From Lingula anatina (taxonomy: Eukaryota > Brachiopoda > Lingulata > Lingulida > Lingulidae): 64,000 bases of DNA. Positions 12,812 to 24,581 of the stretch are shown in pieces. The translations under genes and the position numbers were made by a program. The stretch is from contig NW_019775421.1 of NCBI RefSeq assembly GCF_001039355.2, positions 234,222 through 298,221 of the forward strand. Reading direction: 5' to 3'. The notes under the pieces were generated by a model that saw only the letters and a program-made list of their open reading frames with translations, made no database searches and was not told the origin of the DNA. Position 1 is the first letter of the stretch. Each line of letters begins with the position of its first letter.

Positions 12812-15319
12812 ACATATGGGTAGGTTTACGGCCATTTGTTCTTTAAAGGACTTAACTGAACGGTAACACACAATTTTTAAAAAAAATTGGCACCCCTTTG
12901 AAACGCACTTTCACGCCATTTCCCTAGTAAGTCACATGGGAATTACACACCAGGCCTTGTTGAGACGTAAGATATTAGGTAGGATAATAGGGACATTTTA
13001 ATCACATGAACTGCCACCTTGTGCATTCTTTTTGAAATCAAAGTTTTATTCAGCCTACTAACGCAGTGCTGTAAGCTATGACACTAACACTGTTGAATAA
13101 ATAGGTGTATTTTCAGTACTAGTTTCTTCAAAAAGCACTTTAGCTCTATTGGTACCAAAGTATTTCTTTGCCAAAGAAATGTGTCTGAATCAAGTTCTGA
13201 CCGTAGAAAATAGAGCGATGACCCATCTCCTTATGCAATTTACTGGTAAACGGGTCATCTTCATCTTAAAAACAAAGAATTTGGACGTTCAAATATCTCA
13301 AATATGTCCAAAATGTTGGTGTTTAGAAGTCAAGTGGGCTGCAACAACGTCGTTGGTATTTAAGGAGAGAGATAAAACGTCACTTCATAAGGCATTCCGA
13401 CACGATCTTCACAGGAGTGGTTGGGCCGTAAGCGTTGCGTAGTCATGACAACCAAAGCAAAACACAATGAATATTTCCGCTAGGCGATTTTCTGGTTTCA
13501 AGTTAAAAATGATTTCATTTAGTTTCTTTATTGACACAATACATCTTCAACAGGGAATTCCCTGATGAAGATATTCTGCTAGACATCGAAATATTGGAGG
13601 TAAAGCTATTTCAGTATTGTTGACTGAAGATTAATTACTTCATTCTTATATCATAACACAGCCGATGAAATTCTTCTCTGATACAGCTAAATTTTGATAC
13701 AACGGATATGATCTCACAATATACATGGAGGTTATATAGTTATAAATGCACAATAATGAGAATCATATAAATGTGCTTTAAGCGTGTGTGTTTGAAAAAT
13801 CATCCCTTTTCTCACCTCCATTTTAACTGAAACTTCTGTTAACAAAAACTTTTCTGACATTAAGTTTCTATTCTTACTTTCAGCTATCCTCCCAGTTAGT
13901 GACCCCCTCCCCTTCGCCCTCCTCCTTTTTCAATTTGTTAACTCCTCTGCACGAACCTCCGTCACATATTGGCCCGGCTATCTTAGGGCCCATTACCAAT
14001 GAAGGTATCGTTCTGCGTAGATCTATCTTACTCAGCGTGGACACTCGCGGAATGCAATCAGATTTACACGCTTCCCCTTGTTTTCAACGAATATACAATC
14101 ACCAGCTTTTCTCTACTCTACTCAGAAGAAGCAGTGTTAATCTGTTCATCGCGAGAGTCCCCGTGGAGTTGGATCGAACTGCGTAGAACGATCGTTTTAT
14201 TAGGAACGATCCCCTACACAACCAAAATACCTTCATGCAGAGAAACGCTCTCCTACGACAAGTCCACCGGCACTTGAAACGTCAAATTAGTTGATCTCTA
14301 TTAGATTAACCAAACGATTTGAACCACTTGATTTTCGACCGGATTAAAGGCAATCGTTACACAACGTCATTAATATCAGATTATACAGTGAATTGAAGGC
14401 TGTTGAGATTAAATAGGATTGAATTGGATTCAACTGCCTTTTTTTCTTGTCACGCATATTTTTTTACTTGAGCGTAAAAAACTCTGCCCCTCATGAACGT
14501 GCTTATTTTGATTGCTTTAATTCTTTTAAGTCTCAATAATTGCTGACTTATTTCTAAAGCCTTGTAGTTTAAACAGTGCAATCAATACTTGTGTTGAATA
14601 ATCACATACATTCAAGAGAAATAGCTGAAAGGGCTGAAAGTTTTGTCTAGAATCGATTATGCTGAGACAGTGCCCAGATAATCTGTGCATGGTTTAGTTG
14701 CGAAAAAAAAAGCCTTGAAATCACTTCAAATCGTGACTGTGTAGATACCAGTTATGGCTATAAATTCTTCGGCACAACTTGCTCTCAATTCTCTTGAAAA
14801 GAAAGTGCATTTGTAACTCATCTATGAAACAGAATTCTATGTGTAGATGAAAGTAGCCATATTATCTCTCACCCAGAATGTGTAAGGATGTCGACCGATT
14901 ATTTTTGGAAATTTACAAACTTCTCCAAGCGTCACTCCATTAAGCCCCCTTAACACAAAACGGCGACCTTTCTGCACACCGTAGTACCGCCTCATTTTAG
15001 AGTAAAGAAGCAACATAATACTTTACTTGCCGACAATTGGCCGATCATTGAGCATTTATTCTGCAAGCAAAGAGATGCTTGTGGCTCCTTTTGACGACCA
15101 CAGCCGTGCTGGTTTCATGGTCGCACAAAGGACGCAGAAAGGACGCCGTCCAGTGTAAAGGGGAGTTTATTGCTTGCGATATCTATTTCTGCGGTGAAAT
15201 CCGTTGCTCCTGTCCCTAAAACCCTAAAAAACCTTTCCTGTTTTTGTTGTGATCTCAGTTTTCAGTTTTATAGACATTAACGTGGACCCAGTGTAAGTCG
15301 AAATTTTTTTTTAAAAAAG

Positions 15320-15560
15320 TTAATAAATGTTACACGAGAAATCTGTTGAGCTGTCAGCGGGCTGCACGCGCGATAATTGAGCAAATATTTTTAATGACGA
15401 AAGCGTTTCGGGGATTATTTAGGGCTAGGGAAAAGTTGCACGTCTATGACACGACAGACCTCGAAGGTGATTTTATGTCACTGAAAGCGAGATTATTTTT
15501 GCTAATTTGTTGTTACTTTTTGTCGAAAACATGTTATGGGCGTGAAGAGGTATTTGGGTG
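15320..15560 (+). promoter_or_regulatory. conserved block upstream of lectin unit 1
   Basis: This block recurs upstream of units 2, 3, 4 and 6. It contains a conserved CG-containing core (TTAATGACGAAAGCGTTTC), then a conserved GTGATTTTATGTCACTGAAAG. It lies about 0.6-0.8 kb before the start codon and could be the core promoter, an untranslated first exon or simply duplicated flank. The short hydrophobic reading frame inside it is broken in other units, so I do not call it coding. Confidence 0.35.
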
Positions 15561-16129
15561 TCCTTTTTTACAGTTGTGCACGCACATTTGTGAAACCAAA
15601 GTGGGATTTCAATACAGATAATTTTCCAGTATTGTTTTTGCTTTTCGTTTTTTTCCTGATTCTAATTTCTCGTTTGTATATACATTTTACATGTACTTGA
15701 TGCTGATTTGCACTGGCAATAGAGTGTAACATTTCCTTTAACTGACAATAGCAAACATAAAATATTCATAACACCATCTGATAGATATGATAGACCCAAT
15801 GGCAGACAATTCAATCAGTAAAAACTATAAAAACACACAGGATGAGATGGTATTAGATTACAATTACAGTAAATGGATTAATCTTTATTAAGTGCAGTAT
15901 CAATTTTTAATTTTTGTCAGTGGCGCAATACACGATAAGCAGCGTTTCAGTGTCACAAAAATAGAAGCTTCAGATTAATCTCTCACTGAGGACTTCAGGT
16001 GAAGCCAACCGAAACACCAATGACTTAAAAAGAGCTTGCGGACTCGAGGGTAGGCGTTTCAATGCATGCTGTGAAAACATTTCACGTAAAAGATAATGAA
16101 GGATCCAAACAGCAGTTAACCATTTGAAG

Positions 16130-19100
16130 ATGGCAACGAAGAAATTTGTGGCCGTCCTTTTGGCAGATTATGCTCTGCTTATGATATGGTTTGGCGCGTC
16201 GAATTCTTCATCTTTATTGTTTCGAGTTCAGCCTCAGACGAAATTTATTGAAGATTTAATTCTTCAGACGACATCTTCTATGTCTAAAGGGCACTGCGCA
16301 CTCCACTGTCTGGGGCATAGAAGCTGCCTAGGGGCATATTACTGCGGTAACACAAAGACTTGTGCTCTTACCAATTTCAACTGTTCCGGCGTTCAGACGG
16401 AGTTCCTGGTGAGTGACCCAAACTGCTCCTACATAGAGGCACGCAATCGCTCAGCTTGTCTGGTAAGTTATATTTTATCAGGAATGATCCATAGCGAAAC
16501 AAAATGTTGCATTTTATCTTAACTCGATCTACACCTAGGATATGTTATTTAATGTTAATAGATATTACCATCAACTGGTAATGAAACATCTTGTTTTTCA
16601 CGGATGTCTTCAAAAATTTAGTATTTAGGATTTGTTTCATTGCTGATGCCTTTAGAAATAGTCTTGCAAATGTTACTATCCCAAAGTCTGTTAAAACAGA
16701 AGATTTGGAAAGAATGAAAAAGTCATAGTAGAAAATATTTTAAAGATTGTAACAGCACTGTAAAAGACATGAGAAATATGCACTTTAAAAAGTACCGCGT
16801 GAAAATAACCAAACAAGCACTCAGTCTCGCTTTGACAGGTAGCTTACCATGAAAAGTTTTAGCTAAATATCATCGACTCTGTATACACACTGATATTATT
16901 CACGACACCTATGTCAACTGAAATAACGAGCGCGTTCCTTAGAATGTTAATATTGAAGCAATCTACAGGTTTATCTAAAACTATTTATTTATTCGAGAGT
17001 GATTTTTGCTGAGTTTGTAGAAGTCTGGTTAAATATAAACAGTTCTGCATCCAGGAATAATTATTTGATGTAAGTTCAATATTGCACGGTATGAAAAAGA
17101 GAAAAAAAACCCACGGGACATTCTATAATGATAAGACTCAACCCCTACGTCGCAATAGCTCTACAAGGTCAACCAGGCTAAACAAAGGGGTTTTCCATAG
17201 ACACTAGATTAAACGTTTCTTGCGTTAACTAATCTAAATAATAGCTATTTTACGATAAAAAATATTTCATAATGTAATTACTATGTTTCAGAAAAGGTGT
17301 TTTGACTAAGAGTTTTCATAAAATAATTAAAATAGAAACGAATCGACATTTTTTGCCAAGATATTTTTAACTGTGGTAAAATACTTTGATAATGTTATGA
17401 ACACAATACAACGTGTTTGAAATGTGTTGAAAAGGTTTTGTGTTTGCTGGAAAAGAGTAAAACTTAATTACGATAAAAAGAGACTTTCACATCTGCTTAT
17501 TTATATCCTATTATATCCTATTTATATCCTATTATATCCTATTATATGAAGGGCAGTAAACAAGGATATTGGGCCGAAGGGTGACAATATCCTTAAAATG
17601 TTCAGGCGGTGCGATAGAATGTATGTAAAGATTGTTTACCTTATTCGTTTTAAAGTACGGAAATAAATATTGCCATGTTATGAAATAATACTGTCACATC
17701 AAAAATACATCAAAGTGAATTAATTTGCTAATGCAAGTTGTTGCCTTTACAGCAACCTTTTGTATTCTGAGTGTGTGTGTGTGTGAAAATTGTAATATCG
17801 ATTTCATAGGAATATCAGTCAACTGAACAGCTATCAGCACCGTTTTACATACTAACAACTATATAAGTGCTGTAATTTGGTGCCAGGAAAATTACTTGAA
17901 ATGTTAACATCTGACTTGTAAATGTAAATGAATAAATATGTAAATAAGTTTATTAAAAGATGGCAACCAAAAGGTTGAAGTTATACATAAAATGGAGTGA
18001 GAAAAGATTTACAAATTAAAATAATGATTTACAGGTATAATATAGGGTATGCGAACAGAACTTAATGAGATAAAAAGGATAAAATAAATGATTAAAATAA
18101 ATTTTTGCACAGGCATCTGAAAGTTAGTGTAAAAGAGGATGGAGTAATGATAATTAAATGCAATAAAGGCCAAAATAATTTTTAAAAGTAAAAGTTAGAC
18201 CACTAATGATTTAACAAAGAGAAAGGAATAAAAGTGTTTTTAAAACGTTCAGTTCTAATATTTGGTATGTTAAACTTTGACAGGCTATTTCTTAGTCTCC
18301 TGTGTGGATTGCAGGTTAAAAGGTAGTTCAGCTTGTCTGTGTCATTTTGTATTTTTGCAAAGAATGATTTTAATGTAATAAGTTTTGCTTTGGCTAGAGC
18401 ATCAACATAAGTTAATTCAGGGAAAATGATCCTAAGTGCCCTTGACTGGATGGATTCTATTATTTTACATTGTTCTCCAGTTAATCCAGGGTGCCACACA
18501 GGACAACCATATTCAACCACGGTCCGAATTAAACTCTGATATACATGAACAAGATCAGATGATGACAGTTTAGCACGTTTAAGCTGGCACAGAAAAAACA
18601 ATCGTATGCATGCTTTTTTATAGATAAAATCAACATGTTCAGACCATTTAAGTTTGTTAGTGATAAAAACATCCAACAGTTTGAACTGGGATACTTCACT
18701 GACATGAGTTCCTCTAATATTAACTGACTGACATTTTGTCTCTGATTGTGTAAAGTTTACTGTCATAGCTTTTGTTTTGGTAGCATTCAGTCTCATATTG
18801 TTTCTTTCTGTCCAGTCAATGATTTCATTTGCGGCCTGTTGTAATCTACTAGAGGCATTAAAGTCGCATAACTCAAACACGGTTGTATCATCCACGAACT
18901 TGTAGTCTGGGCAGCTAGCCTTAAGGTCATTTATCATGATAATTAATGAATAATAAGGGGTCCAACAATGTTCCCTGAGGGACGCCACCGTGAATGTGCT
19001 GCCAGTCACAGAGTACGTTTTTGTATTTGACTCTTTGAGAGCGACCACAAAGGAAAGATCTTATCCAGATGACAAGGTTGTAAAGTTTACGTAGGAGAAT

Positions 19101-21357
19101 ATTGTGATCAACTAGGTCAAAGGACTTTGAGAAGTCAAGGAAAAGAATCCTGAGGAATGACTTGCTTCTATGTGAAGGCCCAAGACCGCTCATCCATAAG
19201 TGGATTAGTTCTACTAGGGCATGTGTTGTGGAACTGCCATGCACAACACCGAACTGCGTTCTATCAATAATTACAAAATCCCAAATCCACTTTACTATAA
19301 AAGATTCTAGAACCTTGCTGAGAATTGGTGTCAAAGATATAGGTCTGACGTCGCATTCAGTTGACTTAGGTTGTGGCACTTTAGGTAGTGGAACCACATC
19401 AGCTGATTTCCAGATTGCAGGAACATGTCCTTCTCGGATAGAGCTGTTGAAAATTGCACATATTGGTCAATATGGAGATGAAGTAATACCTCTATTTAAT
19501 GAAAATAATAATAAGTGGTCCCAAGACGTTCTTTTACTGGTCAATAAAATACAACACTGAGAATTTGTACATAATCTATTAAACAAAATAGATATTAGTA
19601 CACATCATAAGATAAAGAATATAATGTAAGAATGCGAGTAGGAGTGGAAGGTAAATAATGTCAATAAGTGATTAATAAAAAGATATAAAAATACTGACAT
19701 TGGTGACACAGTAAATGCAGTAAGGAGCACATCAATGCTTGTATACTACAGGGTATATTATTTCAGGAATGTGGATGTAAAAATGGTGGGACTTGTATCC
19801 AATTAACTGAGGGGTCTGGTAAATGTGCCTGCCCTGTCCCTTACGGCGGATTAAACTGTGAACGTAACCGTAAGTAATATCCAAAAACATACTAGTCGTA
19901 TTCTAGATAAAGTTTATATTTCCAATAATGGGTTTTAAAGACTCAACGTTTAATATCCCATCAAGCGTTTCCAATAGTGAACTGCGTTGCCATCGATTCG
20001 ATTGCCATCATTGAATTCGTATTTATGGTATTAATTAGTTTACATATACGTGGGCAATAAAAGACACGTTATATTTTATTATATTAATTACATCAAATTA
20101 TTTCTATCACTTTTTGTGCTTTAAGTGAGGTGTCCAACGCAATTTGAGGTTACGTTCAGGACAAGTTGCTACAGTTTCAACATGACACTGAAAGGCAACT
20201 TCTACCAGGCCAAAGCCCACTGCGAGTCAATGGGAGCGAGGCTTGTCGCCGTTGACGATGAAGAGGAGCACACTTTTATTAGACAATATATTATGACCGA
20301 CGAAGGTATGGGAAATTTATGATATAACATCATCTGACATCGGTATACTAGTGCGTTTCACAGTGATTTATAACAAAATAGGCGTCAACAACAGTACAGT
20401 CGTGGGTAATGGTATGTGTTACCCACAAGTACTTAAACTTTGCAAAGTACTCAATGTTTTCGTTTGCTTATTTTATTGTTATCATCTTGCAATCTACTTA
20501 GACAGTGATAGTGTCTCATATAAGTTGGTACCAGTTGTCACAATTAAATTTCTATAGAATCCAAGGCTTTGACGGCCATTTTGGAATTTTTTGACCGATC
20601 GTTAAATTTTATCAGAGGGCTACGGCTCTAATTCGACATAGTATGTCAGAAGGTAACCACATGCAAAATTTGGTGCTTTCACAATTTGGCCACATTTCCC
20701 CTAAGCCACCCAAATAAATGTCAGTTATTTACCTGCAGCTCGCAGCGCCACCTCCTGGTTTACCGCAACAACAGATGAAGCCTCTGAAGGTACCTGGGTA
20801 TTGTCCGGATGGGGCGACATTCCAGCACCATTTACTGCATGGGGCCCAGGTATAAAACTCGCATATTTCCATGTGTATTTTCATATTTTAGTTTAATATT
20901 TTTGTCTTTAAGTAACTTGAATGGAATGTGTCTGAGGAATTTTCAAAACTATCTTACTTGGTATATACCTTTTGTTTTGTCATGTATTGCCATGCTGTAG
21001 TGCTCTTTAATACTGGTAGAAGTAAAAAAATAAAGCGATGCCAAGCAGAAAATGCCAAATTTTTACTGAAAATTGCCGATTCCCATAATTGCTATCGGTT
21101 TATTATTGGAATAATGACTTCTTATCGGCTTTAAATTGAAGAAGATTTCAAACATTGTAATTCAAACGAAATGACCTGATGTTGATTTTATTTGCATAAG
21201 AAGAATCAATTTTCCACGAGTAATTTCCATTCCAGGTGAACCAAATAACAATAGGGGGAATCAAGACTGTGTACAATACTATAAAGTCACCAAGCTTTTT
21301 GATGACATTCAATGCAGTGATAGTATTAACTTTATATGTGAAACAGAAGAAACCTAG
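16130..21357 (+). CDS. secreted PAN-EGF-C-type lectin, array unit 1
   Basis: Five exons: 16130-16462, 19767-19869, 20126-20305, 20739-20849 and 21236-21357 (stop TAG). They join in frame (phases 0,1,1,1) to 282 residues. Residues 1-25 are a signal peptide (VAVLLADYALLMIWFG). A PAN/apple-like cysteine domain runs to about 111. A six-cysteine EGF module (CGCKNGGTC...CACPVPYGGLNC) follows, then a long-form CTLD starting near CPTQFEV. The CTLD has six cysteines, EPN at 244-246 and GNQDC. EPN is the family signature for mannose-type calcium-dependent sugar binding. The usual WND motif is FDD here, so calcium binding is plausible but unproven. This is subtype A: two PAN cysteines present in units 2 and 3 are Ser and Arg here. 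Intron 1 holds an antisense non-LTR insertion. Start chosen for its good context (GAAGATGG) and because unit 5 conserves it. Confidence 0.85.
17501..17547. repeat. short TATATCCTAT-type minisatellite
   Basis: Four to five copies of a TATATCCTAT / TATTTATATCC unit in intron 1 of unit 1. The corresponding position in unit 5 (about 57960) lacks it. Confidence 0.8.
17916..19464 (-). mobile_element. 5'-truncated non-LTR retrotransposon (CR1/L2-type RT)
   Basis: Minus-strand coding in two frames, 19460-18927 then 19048-18203, gives the C-terminal part of a reverse transcriptase. Visible motifs are IREGHVPAIWKSADVVPLPK, RPISLTPILSKVLE, FLDFSKSFD, GVPQGT and FVDDT (catalytic box), then the thumb and C-terminal region (NNMRLNATKTKAM; YGCPVWHPGLT). 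A frameshift near 18950 and a shortened stretch after FDLVDHN show it is dead. The first ORF and endonuclease domains are absent. Unit 5 provides the empty site: its intron runs straight from CATCTGAC to CAATATGGAG (58306-58330). The AT-rich 3' tail has TAAATG-like repeats. No clean target duplication is visible. Clade assignment is tentative. Confidence 0.8.
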
Positions 21358-21944
21358 ACAACGACGCATACTGAAAATATATAGGCCTACAGGATATAAT
21401 TCGCATGGGAAGGAATCAATATTAGCACAATAATACAATCTTTCTGTGTCTCATTTTATTCGTACCTTATATATTAAAAAACTGTATGGTTGGTGAAGTA
21501 AGCTTCTTGTTGACTCCGGCTTACAGACCGACTGAGAGAAAACAAAACAAAAAGGCCAAATAACTCTAGGAATTTTTTCAACGAGCTCTGGTTAAAACAT
21601 TTCAAATGGATTAGTTGTAGAGAAAATACGGAATCGTCATCATACTTAAACGGCAACATGGATAGTTGTATCATGTTTTACGCTTTCAATATATTTTACG
21701 AGATTTCTTCCGATGCTGTTTTTGTTGTCAAATTACCTTATGAGATCAAGGTTTTTTTTTGCTTCCTGCTGTCAAATTTGCCTACAGATACTTTTTCTAA
21801 GGTCAACACTGCTGCTCTCTTCGCCATTTTTCTATGTTACACCGCCCATCTGTAAAGAAGACATTTCTAACCAGATCACTATTTGGCCGCATTCACAATC
21901 TCATTCTGCGATTTTAGTTTCCTCTAATTTCACGTGTTTATTGA

Positions 21945-21950
21945 AATAAA
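21945..21950 (+). terminator. candidate poly(A) signal AATAAA of unit 1
   Basis: AATAAA lies 588 bases after the stop codon. It is conserved in sequence and position in unit 3 (39408). In unit 5 the matching hexamer reads AATGAA. Confidence 0.45.
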
Positions 21951-23065
21951 AAATGTACTTTCAATAATTTTTTTGCTTTTTATTCCAAATGGCGTGGTTA
22001 TCCGTCGTGGTTATTTGCATAAAATTCAGGTCGTGTATCAAAAGACAAAAGAAAATAACAAAAGAAAAACAATAATCTTTAAAAACGGACCAAGCCAGCT
22101 CTTACACACACAGAATAAAAAGAATAGACAATGTATTTACCCTCAAATTGTAATGTGATTTCTACCGTTTCTTGTAACCCGCACATGTAAAATATGGCGG
22201 AACCATACCGCTACATTATTTGTGATGTTTATATTGTTGGGACTAAATTTCCAGAAATCGTCAGACACAGTTATATAACTGATCGACTGGACAAATGCCG
22301 CATTAGTTTTTTGTAGACGTTATCTCCAACACAGCCCCAAATCCGGTAAATGCACTGCATGGATATATCTGGGCCGTCCTATGCTCCAATATCCTTCATG
22401 TGGGATCCATTCCTACCGCCATATGTTAAGTAACTTGCACATGTTTGGGTGGAAAACAAACCAGTTTACCAATTCAAGGGTTATAAATATAAATTCAGAC
22501 ACAGATGTTCTCATTAACACCCTAAACCCATTGAATATAACACATTAACAATATTAATACATGTAACGCCGTGAAACGAAAGAAATCCACATTCTTAATA
22601 TATTTGAGGACACTATTTCAGATGCATATAGTGGCTTCTAGTGATTTCTTATTTGAGGCACAGAATTCGACTTCACACACCGACTGATCGTGAATGTGGT
22701 AGGGGAGATTAAAACAAGAAATCTGGTTGAGACAACGCAATCAAATATCGACATCAAAGGCTCTACTGTACGGTGATAAGGGGTTGGCGGTGTAACCTGT
22801 ACTACAGGTTGTAGTACAGTGCCGCTGGAATCTAACCTTACCAATAGGCCGCATGGACTCCTACCCCTGCACCGCATGGTCGGACAATAGAGCATGCACG
22901 ATAATTACAGGGTAGGAGCATTGGCAATAATCCTTTTCGAACAATCAAATCAGTCGGTCCAACGAACACACTCGGCTCCTAAAATGACTCACGTCAGTTT
23001 TCTTTTGTCGCTAATGGAAAGAAATTGCTATCGACATGAGCAAACAATAGACGTAACGCCCTGTT

Positions 23066-23106
<41 letters not shown>

Positions 23107-23819
23107 ACAGGCCAGAACCCAATGTAATCTACTTTCTAAATGACCCACACTACAACCCAATTAGGACTTGGCCCAGAGCACATCCCAATGGGGTCTTTGG
23201 ATTGTTAACAGCATAATGAACATGTTAATTGGCCAAGTAATTTACGAGTGAGCTGCCTACCACAGCAAATTGATCTGTAGGCAAGCGCCATACCCTATAA
23301 AGTAAAAACAGATCAGCCGAAGTCTCCTTTTCACGTTTTTCTCCCATTCTACAACGATCTGTTGACAACTGACAGGTGTTAGCAATATGTTAGAGCAGTG
23401 GGAAGATAGTGGCCATGATTTGAATTTGATTAAAACTGTTAAAAGTATATTTTGAAGGTATTTCTAGCCTTCGGCAGTTTCCGTTAAACTTCGACATGTG
23501 TACTGGTATTATATATTGACATCACAAAGCAGGTTTTGCTGGCCGGGTGGTAACGTCCTGGGCTAATCGTCATTGGTACGATTTCCACTCAGTCCCGTTA
23601 TTTTCTTATATATTTTTTTAATTATCATTATTATTATTAATAATAAGGGCAAGTGTGGAAATAAGACTTTCACACAGATTATATTACATAAAAAAGATTC
23701 TACAAATCATGTATACCAATCTCTTATCATGGTTCAGTGATTGATGTAACGGGAATCAGCTAGTAGACAGTAACGTGGCTCCTCCGCAAGACAATATTTT
23801 ACATCAAATGAAGTAATAA
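21951..23819. other. intergenic spacer between units 1 and 2
   Basis: No gene is seen. The spacer is duplicated after units 3, 4 and 5 (for example the blocks starting near 39600 and 60940). It contains a GT microsatellite (23070-23104). Confidence 0.6.
23070..23104. repeat. (GT)n microsatellite
   Basis: About 17 GT dinucleotides, absent from the matching spacers after units 3 and 5. Confidence 0.95.
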
Positions 23820-24075
23820 ATGTTAAATGAGAAATCTGCAGAGGTAGTTAGTCATAAGCGGTTTGCACGCACGATAATAAAGCAAATATTTTTTAATGAC
23901 GAAAGCGTTTCAGGGATTATTTAGGGCCAGGAGAAAGACACACGTCTATGAGACGATAGATCTCGAAGGTGATTTTATGTCACTGAAAGTCAGATTATTT
24001 TTTGCTAATATGTTATTTCTATTTTTGTAAACATATTATAATAGGTGGGAAGAGGTATTAGGGGGTCCTTTTTAA
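23820..24075 (+). promoter_or_regulatory. conserved block upstream of lectin unit 2
   Basis: Copy of the block at 15320-15560, with the same core ACGAAAGCGTTTC. Its short hydrophobic frame ends in TAA after about 17 codons. Confidence 0.35.
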
Positions 24076-24581
24076 GCAATAGAATTTTATCACAGATAAA
24101 TTTTCAGTATTGCTTCTTTCCTTTCGTTTTTTCTAATTCTAATTTTTCGTATATACATTTCACTTGATACTGATTTGCACTGGTTTAATATTCTCCTGTA
24201 ACTGACAGTAACAAACATCAAATTTTCAAAACCCCATCTGTTTGAAATGATTAATCTCAGTAAACTCAATCAATCAAAACTACAATTAACACACAAGAAA
24301 GATGATTTCATATTACAATTACAGTGAATGGTTTAATCTTTACTAAGTGCCATATCAATTTTTAATTTTTGTCAGTGGCACAGTACACAATAAACAGCGT
24401 TTCAGTGTTACAAAAAAAAAGGACGCTTCAGATTAATCTCTCACTGAGGAAGTCAGGTGAAGCCAACCAAAACACTAATAACTGAAAACGAGCTTGCAGT
24501 CTGCAGCGGTTGGTGTAACAATAGATGCTGTGAACACATTTCACGTGAGAGATATTGAAGAATTCAAAAAGTAGCTTGGAG

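Larger units (their letters stand above)
11635..15319. other. non-coding stretch between the proline-rich gene and the lectin array
   Basis: Apart from a TTCC microsatellite (12260-12294) and a mariner-like MITE (12585-12811) I see no supported feature. A somewhat GC-richer block at 13880-14280 has two overlapping plus-strand open frames of about 95 codons with no recognisable protein. Confidence 0.45.

Noticed and set aside
13880-14280. Two overlapping plus-strand open frames of about 95 codons in a GC-richer block
   Set aside because: Neither frame resembles a known protein and there is no splice or homology support; possibly an old element fragment.
15346-15621. 91-codon frame in the block upstream of unit 1
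   Set aside because: The same position in units 2 and 3 has early stops and in unit 6 another frame, so it is not a conserved coding exon.
22638-22895. Minus-strand open frame repeated near 40080 and 61400
   Set aside because: It recurs only because the spacer is duplicated, and each copy has different stops and frameshifts.
23530-23605. tRNA-like stretch with possible A and B boxes (GGTGGTAACGTCC, GGTACGATTTCC)
   Set aside because: No acceptor stem or cloverleaf can be formed, and the copy near 40730 has lost the B box. At most a decayed SINE.
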